Origin: Thalassia testudinum
Taxonomy: Eukaryota > Streptophyta > Magnoliopsida > Alismatales > Hydrocharitaceae
Direction of reading: 5' to 3'
Assembly: GCA_037157565.1 (NCBI GenBank)
Contig: JAZHRO010000024.1
Span: 17,056,501-17,120,500, forward strand
DNA: 64,000 bases
Both the position numbers and the translations under genes were made by a program. This document shows positions 11,049 through 22,299 of this stretch, one piece after another (positions within the stretch are counted from its first letter, which is position 1; the number at the start of each line of letters is the position of its first letter). The notes under the pieces were generated by a model, which saw only the letters and a list, made by a program, of their open reading frames with translations, ran no database searches and was not told the origin of the DNA.

Positions 11049-11220
11049 TTGTTAATTACAACTAGAAAGCATAAAACAATTGCACTAGAAAGCGATAAAT
11101 TTACTCTAGAAAGCATTAAAAGAATGGAGGGAGAAATGTCTTCCTCGACGATCGCTTGGAGGACGAGCAGAATTACTCTAAAAAGCAGTAAATCTATACT
11201 AGAAAGTAGTAAAAAGAATA
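11049..11220. repeat. Dispersed CTAGAAAGC motif in U5
   Basis: The 9-mer CTAGAAAGC or a one-base variant recurs about seven times in 170 nt, partly inside the duplicated module. The same motif, reverse-complemented as GCTTTCTAG, recurs at 36220-36270, 42050-42200 and 48085-48210 and near 14730-14760 and 21665-21730. Confidence 0.85.
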
Positions 11221-11555
11221 GGGAGAGAGAAATCCTCCTCGACGGTCGCTTGGAGGACGATCCGAACTGGACGACGCCTGGATGAAGGAGGACGAAGCAG
11301 GACGAAGGAGGACGAAGCAGAAGAATGGGAACAGAGTAGCATGTCGTCGTCGTCGCGGGATCTACTTCCGAAGGGGGACGAAAATTTGGACTTTATCTCG
11401 CGAGAAGCATCCCAGGTGTGGGACAAGCTTTTCTTGAGCTTTGGAGAGGTAGAAAAGAGAAGGAAGGGATCAGAATTTCGTATGGAGGGGGTCTCCTTTT
11501 ATAGTTGCAAGGAGTGGGGGCAAAATGGAAATTACAACTTTAAAATAATAAATGA

Positions 11556-11595
11556 GGGGTCTTTAGTGACGGATAAATCCATCACTAAAGCCCCC
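11556..11595 (-). repeat. Hairpin upstream of TATA (Athila-type LTR)
   Basis: Arms pair as GGGG/CCCC, CTTTAGTGA/TCACTAAAG and GGAT/ATCC, giving 17 paired positions with two mismatches and a 2-nt loop. It lies about 55 nt upstream of the minus-strand TATAAAA at 11497-11503. Confidence 0.88.
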
Positions 11596-11864
11596 AACAT
11601 GGGCGTAGCTCCCGCGCCCACGCGTGCCTCCTCAGCTGCCAGCTTCCAATGCCCACACACGTTCTTTGATTCTCAGCCGTCCGATCGCAACATCGGACGT
11701 CTTAAGTTGCATCTCCGCCCGCTTGCTGTGCGCCCGCCTAGCGCGTTCGATCGCGCGTGACACCGCACGTTCAATCGCACGTGAACGCTATCGGGCACGT
11801 GTGGACGTCTGATTACGATCTGACGGTTGATCAAAATGCGCCCGCTCGCCTCAGAAACCGCTTG

Positions 11865-11925
11865 GCGAGGCTCGAACGCGCGCCAGCGCCTCGTGATAAG
11901 GCGCTGGACCGCTGTGCTGCCTCGC
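11865..11925 (-). promoter_or_regulatory. tRNA-like block with A and B boxes
   Basis: The minus strand has AGCACAGCGG at 11918-11909, a full match to the A-box pattern RGYNNRRYGG, and CGTTCGAGCC at 11878-11869, one base off the B-box core. The starts are 40 nt apart. Between them CGCCT and AGGCG form a perfect 5-bp stem with a 7-nt loop, like an anticodon arm. GGCGAGG and CCTCGCC bracket the block. A normal T arm cannot be drawn, so this is tRNA-like, not a tRNA gene. Confidence 0.6.
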
Positions 11926-12540
11926 CCAAAAGGTCGCACAGATGATTTTAAAGAGTCGCGTCCACAGCCGTTGGATCGAGATCCAACGGCGGAGAGGGGG
12001 CGGGTGCACGGTCTTCATAGAATGTAAGCGGCCGTTTGGGCGGCCGAGATGGCACCACGTGGTGCCATCTTGGCCGTCCATCTTCTGGAAGTTGTAGATG
12101 GTGCCACGAATGTCGGATTGACTCGATTTTTGTGTCGTTGAGCTGCGATCGTCGATCCGAATTCATCTGTGCGGTCGGATTTGTCATCTAAAGAGCAGAT
12201 TTACACCATCTTGGCCCTTGATCTTCTAGGGTTCCCTGGTCACTATCTGATGCTACGGATGCCTGATTAGGGCGATCTTGGAGTTGTTAAACTCCAATCG
12301 TTTAACAACTCCAATCGTCGCCCTGATCACATCCAGACGGTTGGATCTTTGATCCGAGGTCCTGATAAAATGTTTGCCCTGTCCAAGCACGTAAATGGAG
12401 ACAATTAGCCTCCATTTTATTCAAACTACTCTAAATGCAAGATGATGCATGTTATGCAATATTTATATCATGAAATGCAATCCTATGCTTAAGAGCATGC
12501 ATAAATAGACATTTTAAGTAGTGTAAATGTGTTTACATCA

Positions 12541-13088
12541 GGACACCTCCGCAATAGGTCCTGGAATCGCTCCCAGGCCACATGAAACTGCTCCCCCGGC
12601 TACTGGGTAAAGGTTGTGATTGCTCGTCTGAAGGCAATGGTACGTCCGACTGGGAAGAATTTCTTTAGAAAGGTCAATTTCAACTCATTCCAAGTTGCAA
12701 TTGGTCTTCCTATTGTCCTATACCAATGCACGGCCTTATCCCTAAGAGAGTGGGGGAAGAACCTCACGATCATTTGCTCCTCGTTTACGTTTCTTGCCTT
12801 GGTGATCTGGACCAAAGTGGTCAAGTCCTCCAAGTGCTGAAACGGATCCTCGGAGCCAAGCCCATGATAATGTTTGATCAGGCTTAATACTTGGGGCTTG
12901 ATTTCTACGTCGCCGGCTGGAATCTGGACGCCGAGACGTTCCCCGTAATTTGAAGGATCATAAAAATCCTTCAAGGGCTGAGCACCCTACATTCTCTGGA
13001 ACCATTCCTGCATTCTCTGCATTTGTTCCAGCCGCCTTCGGAATTCTTCCTGTGGATTTCCAGGCAGAGGAGGCTGTTGGTCGGCCAT
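12541..13088 (-). pseudogene. Athila I gag N-terminus (broken)
   Basis: Gag forms the virus-like particle. The start ATG at 13088 (minus) opens MADQQPPLP, as in Athila II and III. A stop follows QRM within 35 codons, then the frame continues through KDFYDPSNYG to the capsid (Retrotrans_gag-type) signature at 12600-12840: LIKHYHGLGSEDPFQHLEDL, MIVRFFPHSLRDKA, TWNELKLTFLKKFFP. The remaining gag lies beyond the solo LTR at 10728-12540. The ATG choice rests on conservation of this start in three Athila copies and on its place about 128 nt after the predicted leader intron. Confidence 0.85.
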
Positions 13089-14395
13089 GGGATCAATTTA
13101 ACCAAAATCCAAGTTGTGCCTCCTCGAATACTCTAGTGGTCCTTCCAATCGGGGATTCAATAACCGTCTTCCTAGCATAAACTAGAAGAAGGTCGAAAGG
13201 ACCGGGGATAAGGACCTTGCAGCACAACAAAACAAGGCTATCCTTAAGTGGGGTAGCCTAAGGATCTATTGACTCCCAAAACCTGCCTTAAGATTGTAAA
13301 TGATTTACTCTACTTGCGTCTGCTTAATCCAACCAGTTAGAAGGAGGGACTGGGGAGAAGGTCCTTCCTTCAGCTTTCGCCTCCGGTTCCTAGTGTACCC
13401 CCCAGCCGCGGTCGTTTGACGCTACTCCCCTAGCTAGACATCAGATTAATCAGTACAAGTAGGTTAATCAAAGACAATCTCAGACTAGGCCCTGAAGAGC
13501 GAATCAGACCTTAAGGCCAACGTCTACTCAATTTTATTAAGGCCTAGGATTGTGGTGCTTATGGAACGTGATGGGCCCTTAAAATGGGTTGTGCCCTTAA
13601 TGATTGATTGAGATTTGTGTAAGTGTGTGCACAACTAGGGTTTTCAAGCAAGATTATTTGTGATGCTTGGATTTTAATGTTCAAATCTTGCTTAAGTAGC
13701 TTTTAAGGTTTCAAATTAGGTGGATTGCAATTAAGTTTCTAGGCAAACCAAGTTGTCAAGCACAGGTGAAGATTGTTTTCCTTTAAAATCAGAAAGAAAG
13801 TGGAGTGCCTGGAATAGACCTAGATTGAAAATCCTAAGGAGGAGCTACTTGATGAGTTGATTTTAAGTAGAGTGGTGCGGCCCAAACAACTCAAACAATT
13901 GGCCACAAATGCACCACTAAGTTAGGCACATAAAGATGGTTAACCTAGAATGATTTCTACTCTTTTATGTGTTGCTTTGTGTGTACCGGTTCCACAGATT
14001 AGAACTCGGTTGAATAGAAACAAATCAATTAGGTTAAGTGCCTTGAATGTGGGTGTACGTTGTGTGTTTGTTGAAAATTGCCCCACAAGATTATCTTTTT
14101 GTTGCTTTTTTAAAAATGAGAGTGGAATGAATGTTTAGAATTCAAACAACCAAACTATTCTTAGGATTTATGCAAACACCTAGGTTGATTGGAATTTGGA
14201 TTTAATGTGGCAAATGAAATCTATGGAGGGGGAAGAATGGGGAGCACTTACAGTTGTCTTCAACTACACTTTACTCCAGTCTACCGCTTGATGATTCCCT
14301 GATGGAGGTCTCTGCAAAACAATAGACACAAGAGAAAGCAAGTTAGAAAACAATAAAGTGCATGAAATGTGAAAAGAAGATTGGAAATCGTTGCC
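13089..14395 (-). mobile_element. Athila I leader with predicted intron
   Basis: This is the non-coding leader between PBS and gag. Reading the minus strand, a pyrimidine-rich stretch ends in TTTTGCAG (14319-14312). A 60-nt segment (14311-14252) follows and then GTAAGT (14251-14246). A matching acceptor ending AAG is at about 13217-13216, giving an intron of about 1036 nt. The same three signals sit at the same spacing in Athila II, Athila III and the 40801-48531 element. Splicing is inferred from sequence only. Confidence 0.65.
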
Positions 14396-14413
14396 TCCCC
14401 GGCAACGGCGCCA
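14396..14413 (-). other. Primer-binding site, tRNA-Asp type
   Basis: The minus strand reads TGGCGCCGTTGCCGGGGA, 18 nt complementary to the 3' end of plant tRNA-Asp (as recalled), 3 nt inside the LTR. This PBS type is typical of Athila. Confidence 0.92.
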
Positions 14414-15106
14414 AAATGTTGAAACACACTGGTTGCTACGCTAATGTGTTTGATTTTGAAAAACCTGTTGTCGTAGTATGAAAGCGAAGAACTCATGTTC
14501 AACAAATAAAATTTATACCGGAATGAAAATCCTGGCTCGAACTCAGGGAGGCTACGTTGATCTATATTCGTAATTATATTTTTTTTAGAATTTTTCTTGA
14601 AAAGTGAAGCGATGTAATTACAATGAAGCCATAATAACAATCAGACTAAACTAGAGAGAGAGAGTGAAAACATGCATTCAATAATTCAAAGTGTTTATAC
14701 AATAAAACCAAAGAAGAATTACACTATAAAGTGGAAAATCAGCTACACTAGAAAGCTGTAAAGAAGAATGGGAGAGAGAATTTATCCTCCTCGACGATCG
14801 CTTGGAGGACGAGCCGGACAAGTCGCTGCCTGGACAAAGGAGAACGGAGCGAGAAGGAGGTCGAGGTAGGAGGAACAAGAACAGAGCAGCACGTCGTCGT
14901 CATCGCCGGATCCACTTCTGAAATGAGAGCAAAAGTTTGACTTTATCTAGCGAGGAGCATCCTGTGTGTGGGATAAGCTTCTCTTGAGCTTTGGAGAGGT
15001 AGAGAAGAGAGGGAAGGGCTGAGAATTTCGTGTGGAGGGGGTCTCCTTTTATAGTTGAAAGGAGTTGGGGCAATTTGGTCATTACAACTCTAAAAACATT
15101 AAATCA

Positions 15107-15145
15107 GGGGTCTTTAGCGATGGATAAAATCGTCGCTAAAGTCCC
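15107..15145 (-). repeat. Hairpin upstream of TATA (Athila I LTR)
   Basis: CTTTAGCGA and TCGCTAAAG form a perfect 9-bp stem flanked by GGG/CCC. Compared with the other LTRs, both arms carry the exchanged base (GCG/CGC instead of GTG/CAC), a compensatory pair change. Confidence 0.85.
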
Positions 15146-15399
15146 ATCGTGGGCATAGTGGGGTGCCCGCGCGTGGCTGCTCGCCTCCTCGCGCATAACG
15201 CACGCACACATCTAGCTGATCTCAGCCGTCTGATCTCACGATCGGACGGCCTAAATCACGCTACCGCCTGCATCCTTTGCGCACCCGCCCGTGTGCGATT
15301 CCGCATCTTCGCCGCGCGTCTAATGGCACGTGAGCGCTATCGAGCACGCGCAGTCGTTCAATGATGATCCGACACTCCTCGCGCCTGCTCGCCCGCTCA

Positions 15400-15460
15400 C
15401 TGCGATTCAAAAGCGCACCGCCTGCTCGCGATAAAGCCTCCACCCGCCACGCTACGGAGG
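15400..15460 (-). promoter_or_regulatory. tRNA-like block, decayed B box
   Basis: The A-box match AGCGTGGCGG (15453-15444, minus) is complete. The B-box counterpart TTTTGAATCG (15412-15403) is poor. Start-to-start distance is 41 nt. Confidence 0.45.
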
Positions 15461-16057
15461 GAAATGGTCGCGCGGATGAGTTAAGGCATGTGCATCCACA
15501 GCCGTTGGATGCGCATCCAACGACAGAGAAGCAACGAAGAAGAGATGGTGCGGTGAGTACAACGGCCGGTTGGGTGGCTGAGATGGCGCTACGTGGAGCC
15601 ATCTTGGCTGTCCATCTTCTGGATTGTGTAGATGATGCCACGGTTGTCGGATTGAGTCGATTTTCGCGTCGTTAGGCTGCGATCGTCAATCCAAATCCAT
15701 CCGTGCGGTTGGATTTGTCGTTTGAAGTGCGGATTAACACCATCTCGTCCCTTGATCTTCTAGGGTTCCCTAGTCTCTATCTGATGTTACAGATGTCAGA
15801 TTAGAGCGATCTTGGAGTCGTTAAACTCCAATCGTCGCCCTGATCACATCTGTATGCTTGGATCTTCGATCCAAGGCCCCGATAAAAAGTTTGCCCTGTC
15901 CATGAACATAAAAGGAGACAATTAACCTCCATTTTATTTAAACTAATCTAAATGCAAGATGATGCATGTTATGCAATATTTATAGTATGCAATGCAATCC
16001 TATGCTTAAGAACATGCATAAATAGACATCTTAAGTAGTGTAAACATATTTACATCA

Positions 16058-17360
16058 ACTAGTAATTCCTTCTCAGTAACAGTGTAATTCCTCTGGGCCT
16101 CGTCTAGAGTTTTACTAGCGTAGTAGATGACAAAGGGCTTCCTATTAACTTTCTGACCCAAAATAGCCCCGGCCGCATAATCAGAAGCATCCGTCATGAT
16201 CTCAAAAGGGGTTGTCCAAACCAGTGGTTGAAACACCGGAGCACAAGTGACTGCCGTTTTAAGAAAATCAAATGCCTTACGACATGATTCGTCAAAATCA
16301 AACGGCATTTCTTTGGCGAGAAGATTGCTCAGAGGATGAGCAACCTTCGAAAAGTCCTTAATGAATATCCTGTAAAATCCCACATGACCTAGAAATGATT
16401 GAATTTGTTTAACAGATGTGGGAGGAGGAAGTTTAGCGATAGCATCAACCTTAGCTTTAGCCACTTTAATTCCCCGTTCAGAGATTACATGACCCAAGGC
16501 GATGCCTTCTTGTGTCATGAAAGGACTCTTTTCCCAGCTAAGGACCAATCTTGTTTTGATACATCATTTAATAATCATTTCAGGATTAGCTAGACAAAAG
16601 TCAAACGATTCTCCAAAAATAGAGAAATCGCCCACGAAGACTTCCATAACTCTCCCACCATGTCAGAGAATATGGCCAGCATACACCTTTGAAAAGTCGC
16701 AAGTGCATTGCATAAACCGAGTGGCATCCTATAGAAAGCAAAGGTTGCATAGGGACAGGTGAAAGTTATTTTTTCCTAATCCTCAGGATGGGTAGGAACT
16801 TGGTTGTATCCCGAGTATCCATCAAGAAAACAGAATTACTTCTGCCCAGCTAATCTTTCCAAGATTTGATCAATGAAAGGTAGAGGGAAATGATCCTTTT
16901 TCGTGGCCATGTTCAGCTTCCTGTAATCGATACAAACCCTCCAAAAGGAAGCTAAACGAGTTGTGACAGATCCTCCTTTCTCATTAGTCACAACGATAAT
17001 CCCAACTTTCTTGGGAACAATCTGCATGGGACTTACCCAAGGACTATCAGAGATTAGATAGATGATTCCTGCATCGAGCCACTTAATAATCTCCTTCTTC
17101 TCCACTTCTCGCATATTTGGATTTAATCTTCTCTGCATCTGGTGAGAAGGGCGGGATCCATCTTTCAAAAATATTCTATGATTGCAATAAGATGGCTCGA
17201 TCCCCCTAAGGTCATGAATGGTCCAACCAATTGCCACCTTGTGTTCCTTCAGGACCTTAATTAGTTTAATCTCCTGCTCCTTTGTTAATTTAGCACTGAT
17301 AATCACAGGGAGCGTCTTTTGTGGTCCTAAAAACTGATATTTCAAATTCTCAGGCAATGG
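16058..17360 (-). pseudogene. Athila II RT and partial RNase H (broken)
   Basis: The minus strand has LPENLKYQFLGPQKTLPVI and the fingers region to ILERLAG (16836-17357), a damaged middle (16549-16835), then VLSWEKSPFMTQEG, HVGFYRIFIKDFSKVAHPL and RNase H MTDASDYAAGAILGQK up to TVTEKELL at 16070-16100. The active-site codons near 16625-16645 read FVGD where FMDD is expected, so the first catalytic Asp is lost. The end is set by the Athila I LTR, after which the rest of RNase H is missing from the window. Confidence 0.88.
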
Positions 17361-17372
17361 TTTCAGTTCAAG

Positions 17373-20057
17373 CTAGGGTGGGTTGATGATTGAAGGTAAG
17401 GAAGATGCTGATGAAGACTCATCAAGAGGAAGAGGTTGAGAGTGAACAAAATCAATAACCTCTTCAGAAGATGGCGGGTTTGCCATAGAGGGTTGCGGGT
17501 CCAATTCATCATCAAAGGAGGAACTTTCAAATGTAGAAACCATCATACAAGTTTCAATATTCACATTATCATCCTCAAGTTCCTCAATAAATCCACAATC
17601 ATCGAATTTATTGATCGCCTTAAAAATATCCAATTTCATTCTTTGATCCCCAAAGGCGATTTCCATGCTACCGCTTTCATAGTTAATGTTGGCCTTAGCG
17701 GTAGCTAGGAATGGACACTCCAGAATGATGGGTGTGTTCCTCAGATTTTCAGGTATATCCATGTCTCGGATAAGGAAATCTACAGGATAATAGAAATCCT
17801 TAACCTTAACAATAACATCTTCAATAACGCCTCGTGGATTTGTGACCAAACGGTCCGCTAACTGCAACGTTACTGAAGTCGATCGAAGTTCACCTAATCC
17901 AAACTTCTCATAAAGAGAAGTCGAAATTAGGTTGATGGATGCACCCAGATCCAGCAGTGTTCTATCAAAAGTGTAATCTCCGATGACACAAGAAATCAAA
18001 GGAGCACTCGGATCTCTCTTTTTCTGAGGGAGGTGGTGCAGGATAACAGAACTAGCCTGCTCGGAGAGTACCACCTTCCTCAAAACAGATTCTCTCGACT
18101 TACACTTCTGTGTGCATAAATCCTTTAAAAATTTCGTGTAAGATGGTATATGTTTGATAGTGTCAGGGAGTGGGATATTGATTTCGACATTCTTGAAAAT
18201 ATTCAGAAGCTCCTCATTACTATCAACAGACTTCTTCTTCCTTGATCTGATCAAGGCCTCTGGAAAAGGAACATGAGTCAGATCTTCGGAATCAGGTTTC
18301 TGAGCCTTGATTTCTTCTCCAGAATTCTCCTTTCTCTCCTCAAGTTCTTCAGGATTCGGTAAATCAAAACAGTGTGGTTGCGGATCCTGAGTTTGTTTAC
18401 CACTCCTTAAGGTAATAGAATTTGCGGATGCATACGAGTTTGGGTCTTGGGGAGGGTTAGGAAAGATTGGAGGGGCTTCATTAACCAGGAACCACTGACT
18501 TGCGGAAGAAGAACAAAGACCCTGCTCAACCACCTGAGCATGTGCGTGTGGGTCCCTCTGATTCCCATACCCATGGGCTTGATTGTCCGAATTTAGGATA
18601 TTTCGTGGGTTAGGTACGGGTTGAGTTGGCAGAGATCCAGGTTGACGATAATTAGATATGAGCCCGGTTTGCAAGTTGTTCAATGAGGTTTTCATTTGCT
18701 GCATGAACTGGAGCATAGATCTTTGCATCTCTACCATTTGTCAGTTCAAATCAGCCTGTCCTACGTGTTGACGGGCATTTTAAACTGGCTGATTGACCTG
18801 ATTCGAGGGCAACTGAGTATAAACATGACCCTGACCCATTGGTCGTTGCAGAGCATAGTTGCTGAGTCGGAATTGGGTCTGCTATCTCGGGTTTTTCCAG
18901 GAGAAGTTGGGGAGGTTCCTCCAACCCGGATTGTAAGCATTGGAATAAGGTTTGGATTTAACATTCTCCTTTATAGCATATACGTCCACATAGGGTGAGG
19001 ATGGAGAGAAAGAAAGAGAGGGATAAGAGAAACTGGGATCAAAGGCCCCAGTTTGGAACCCATGGGGTTCCAAATAATGCTGACTCGCAGGTTGAGCCGC
19101 ATCAAGTTGATTCACGAACTCCCATCCAGAAGGAGCTTACGATGAATGAAATCCCGAATTCTGGGACTGAGTGGATCGAGAGTTGTTCATTGAGTTTCCA
19201 GCCATCCACTCCTCCATTCTTTTAGAAACCAAGTCCACCTTACCAAGTTTATTACAAATCAATTCGATATCAAATGAATGAGAGTCGTGGACTTCATTAA
19301 CATTCGATCGAGCCTGCTGGGACCGGTTAAAGTATCCATGGAGGCACGATTGATCAAATTCTCGCTCATTTCCTCAAACAAATCATGAGCGCTATCTGCA
19401 TCTTTGTTGAGGAAATTGCCTCCGCAAGAAGCATCCACGTATTTCTGAGTTGCTCAGTCAACCCGAGGTAAAAGATCTGCACAAGTTGCCATTTTGGCAC
19501 CTTGTGGTCTGGACACCTCCGCAATAAGTCCTAGAATCGCTCCCAGGCCATATGAATCTGCTCCTCCGGCCGCTGGGTGAATGTGGTAATTACCCGTCTC
19601 AAAGCGTTAGTATGTCTGACAGGGAAGAATTTCTTCAGAAAGGCTGATTTCAACTCATTCCAAGTTGCAATTGGTCTTCCTATAGTCCTGTACCAATGAG
19701 CGGCTTTATCACTAAGAGAGTGGGGGAAGAGCCTCATGATCACTTGCTCCTCATTCACATTTCGCGCCCTGGTGGTCTAGAACAATGTGGTCAAGTCCTC
19801 CAAGTGCTGAAACGGGTCTTCAGAGCCAAGTCCATGGAAATGTTTGATCAGGCTTAACACCTGGGACTTGATTTCTACTTCTCCGGTAGGAATCTGGACG
19901 TCGGGATGTTCCCGTAATTTGAAGGATCGTAAAAATCCTTCAAGGCCTGAGCCTCCTGCATTCTCTGGAACCATTCTTGCATTCTCTGCATTTGTTCTAG
20001 CTGCCTTTGAAATACCTCCTGTGGATCCTGAGGCAGAGGAGGCTGTTGATCGACCAT
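17373..20057 (-). pseudogene. Athila II gag and protease (broken)
   Basis: The longest open stretch (18737-17373, 454 codons) carries the MVEMQRSMLQFMQQMKTSL segment. A hydrophilic linker follows, then the protease with LLDLGASINLISTSLYEKFG (about 17930-17985) and RGVIEDVIVKVKDFYYPVDF. Upstream frames give QLDAAQPASQH (18882-19115), SLIKHFHGLGSEDPFQHLEDL (19777-19974) and RLFPHSLSDKAAHWYRTIGR (19531-19758). Gag begins at MVDQQPP (ATG at 20057). An in-frame upstream ATG at 20117 would add 20 residues; the position matching the other copies is preferred. Stops and shifts separate the parts. The protease is the best preserved in the window. Confidence 0.88.
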
Positions 20058-21365
20058 GGGATCAATTTGTCCAAAATCCAATCTACGCCTCCTAGAATAC
20101 TCTAGTAGTCCTTCCAATCAGGGATTCAATGACCTTCTTCCCAGCATAAACTAGGAAAAGGTCGGAAGGACTGGAGATAAGAACTCTGCAACACAATAAA
20201 ACAAGCCTGCCTTAAGTAGGTTAGCCTAAGGATTTACAGACTCTCAAAACCTGCCTTAAGATTATAGACGATTTGGTCTACTTGCGTCAAATCTATCCAA
20301 CCGGTTAGAAGGAGGGACTGAGGAGAAGGTTCTTCCTTCGACTTGCACCTTCGATTCCTAGTGTACCCCCCAGCCGTGGTCGTTTGACGCTGCTCTCCTA
20401 GCTAGACATCAAATTGATTGGTACAAGAAGATTAATCAAAAATAATCTCAGACTAAGCCCAGAAAAGCGAATTAGTCCTTAAGGCCAACGTCTACTCGAT
20501 TTTATTAAGGTCTGGGATTGTAGTGCTTATGGAATGTGGTGGGCCCTTAAAATGGGTTGTGCCCTTAATGATTAATTCAATATATGTAAGTGCGTGCACA
20601 ACCAGGGTTTTCAAGCAAGGTTATTTGTGATGAGTAGATTTTAATGTTCAAATCTTGCTTAAGTAGCTTTTAGGGTTTAAAATTAGGTTGATTTCAATCA
20701 AGTTTGAGGCAAACCAGGTTTCCAAGCACGAGTGAAGATTGCTTTCCTTTTAAAATCAAAAATAAAGTGGAGTGCCTGGTATGACCTAGATTGAAAACCC
20801 TAAGAGGAAGCTACTTGGTGAGTTGATTTAAGATTGAGTGGTGCGGCTGAAATAACTCAAACAATTGGCCACAATTGCACCACTAGGTTAAGCACACAAA
20901 AATGATTAACCTAGAATGATTTCTACTCTTTTATGTGTTGATTTGTGTGTACCAATTCCACAGATCAGAATCCAGTTGAGTAGAAGAAAATCAAGTAGGT
21001 CAAGTGCCCTTAATGTGGGTGCATGTTGTGTGTATGTTGAATTACCCCACAAAATTATCTTTTTGTCTTTTTTAATATGCGAGGGTGAAATGTGAGTGTG
21101 AGTGTGAATCCAAACAACCAAACTAATCCTAGGATTTATGCAAACACCTAGATTAATTGGAATTTGAATTTAATGTGATGAAGTGAAATCTATGGAGGGG
21201 GAAGAATAGGGAGCACTTACAGTTGTCTTCAACTGCACTTTACACCGATCTACCGCTTGACGATTCCCCAATAGAGCTATCTGCAAAATAATAGATACAA
21301 GAGAAAGCAAGTTAGAAGACAGTAAAGTGCATGAAATGCGAAAAGAAGATCGGAAAATCGTTGCC
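20058..21365 (-). mobile_element. Athila II leader with predicted intron
   Basis: It has the same architecture as Athila I. TTTTGCAG ends at 21281, a 60-nt segment spans 21280-21221, GTAAGT is at 21220-21215, and an acceptor TGTTGCAG ends at 20186, giving an intron of 1035 nt. No open frame of interest is seen in it. Confidence 0.65.
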
Positions 21366-21383
21366 TCCCTTGCAATGGCGCCA
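21366..21383 (-). other. Primer-binding site, tRNA-Asp variant
   Basis: The minus strand reads TGGCGCCATTGCAAGGGA. It differs from the Athila I site at three positions and shares the GCAAGGGA ending with Athila III. Confidence 0.85.
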
Positions 21384-22081
21384 AAATGTTGAACGTCGGA
21401 GGACTACGCTATCGGAATTGGTTTTGAAAACCTGTCATTGTAGTTCGAATAGTGAAGAACTCAGGTTCAACAAATAAAATTTATACCAGAAAAGAAATCC
21501 CAGGTCGAACTCAGGGAGGCTACGTCGATCAAAATTCGCAATTATATTTTTTTTGTATAAAAAGGGGAGTAATTACAATGAACTGGAATCAATAGAAACA
21601 ATAAGAGAGAGAGAGAGAACATTCACTTGATGTTGCAAAATGTTTGTACAACTAAGAAAGTGAGAAATTACACTAGAAAGAAGGAAAATTATTACAACTA
21701 GAAAGCAGGAAAATTCTACTCTAGAAAGCAAAAAAAAGGAATGGGAGAGAGAAGTTATCCTCCTCGACGATCGCTTGGAGGACAAATCGGACGAGACAAC
21801 GCCTGGAAGACGAGGAATGGAGCGAGAAGAAGGAGATCAAAGCAGGAGGAACGGGAATAAGGTAGCACGTCGTCGTCGTCATGGGATTCGCTTCTGGAAT
21901 GGGGGCAAAAATTGATTTTATCTCTTGAGGAGCATCCTGGGTGTGGGATAAGCTTCTCTTAAGCTTTGGAGAGGGAGAGAAAAGAAGGAAGGGATCAGAA
22001 ATTCGTATTGAAGGGGTCTCCTTTTGTAGTTGCAAGGAGTAGGGGCATTTTGGACATTTTAATTTGAAAAACATTAATATG

Positions 22082-22119
22082 GGACCTTTAGTGACAGATT
22101 TAAACGTCACTAAAGGTCC
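22082..22119 (-). repeat. Perfect 14-bp hairpin upstream of TATA
   Basis: GGACCTTTAGTGAC and GTCACTAAAGGTCC pair without mismatch across a 10-nt loop. This is the Athila II version of the conserved LTR hairpin. Confidence 0.92.
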
Positions 22120-22249
22120 GTTGTGGGTGACATGTGCACGTGCCACGGGCGCCTGCTCCTCTTCTCCACCCAAAATGCCCCCCATGTTCATGCAGCGGCC
22201 CCGCTCACTCTCATGCCCCCTCGCCCGCTCTTCAATTTGAGGTGCAGCG

Positions 22250-22299
22250 AGCTCGAACTCGCGTCTGATCTCTCAAATAGCGCGCTCGACTGCTGCGCT
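22250..22299 (-). promoter_or_regulatory. tRNA-like block with A and B boxes
   Basis: The minus strand has AGCGCAGCAG (22299-22290) and AGTTCGAGCT (22259-22250), 40 nt apart. A D-arm-like GCGC...GCGC pair follows the A box. GCGAG and CTCGC flank the TTCGA core. Confidence 0.55.

Larger units (their letters stand above)
10728..12540 (-). mobile_element. Solo Athila-type LTR, 1813 bp
   Basis: It runs from TGTTGAACG to TTTACATCA with a perfect GGACA duplication, in gag of Athila I. On the minus strand it starts TGATGTAAACACATTTACA, the same start as the LTRs at 40801 and 46798. The TATA box TATAAAA is at 11497-11503 (minus). Upstream of it lie the hairpin 11556-11595 and the tRNA-like block 11865-11925. 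Downstream it has the duplicated CCTCC...GGAGG module (11123-11166 and 11219-11262) that also occurs in the LTRs of the 40801-48531 element, so these belong to one subfamily. Confidence 0.93.
2280..16057 (-). mobile_element. Athila I, Ty3/gypsy element (nested, degenerate)
   Basis: Reading the minus strand from 16057 down gives a 5' LTR (14417-16057), a tRNA-Asp PBS, a leader of about 1.3 kb, gag, protease, RT, RNase H, integrase and an Athila-type 3' untranslated region. Two solo LTRs with perfect 5-bp target duplications interrupt it (4323-6972 and 10728-12540). Its 3' LTR is not in the window: a Tat-like LTR cuts in at 2279. It is inserted in the RNase H segment of Athila II: the sequence directly beyond 16057 continues RNase H of a second Athila copy. 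Of the Athila copies here, it has the best preserved RT motif (FMDD). Confidence 0.9.
14417..16057 (-). mobile_element. Athila I 5' LTR, 1641 bp
   Basis: It runs from TGTTGAAAC to TTTACATCA and is directly followed by the PBS on its inner side. The minus-strand TATA box is at 15047-15053, with the hairpin 15107-15145 and tRNA-like block 15400-15460 upstream. It has a single CCTCC...GGAGG module, unlike the duplicated form at 10728-12540. The outer flank is RNase H of Athila II, so this LTR marks the nested insertion point. Confidence 0.92.
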
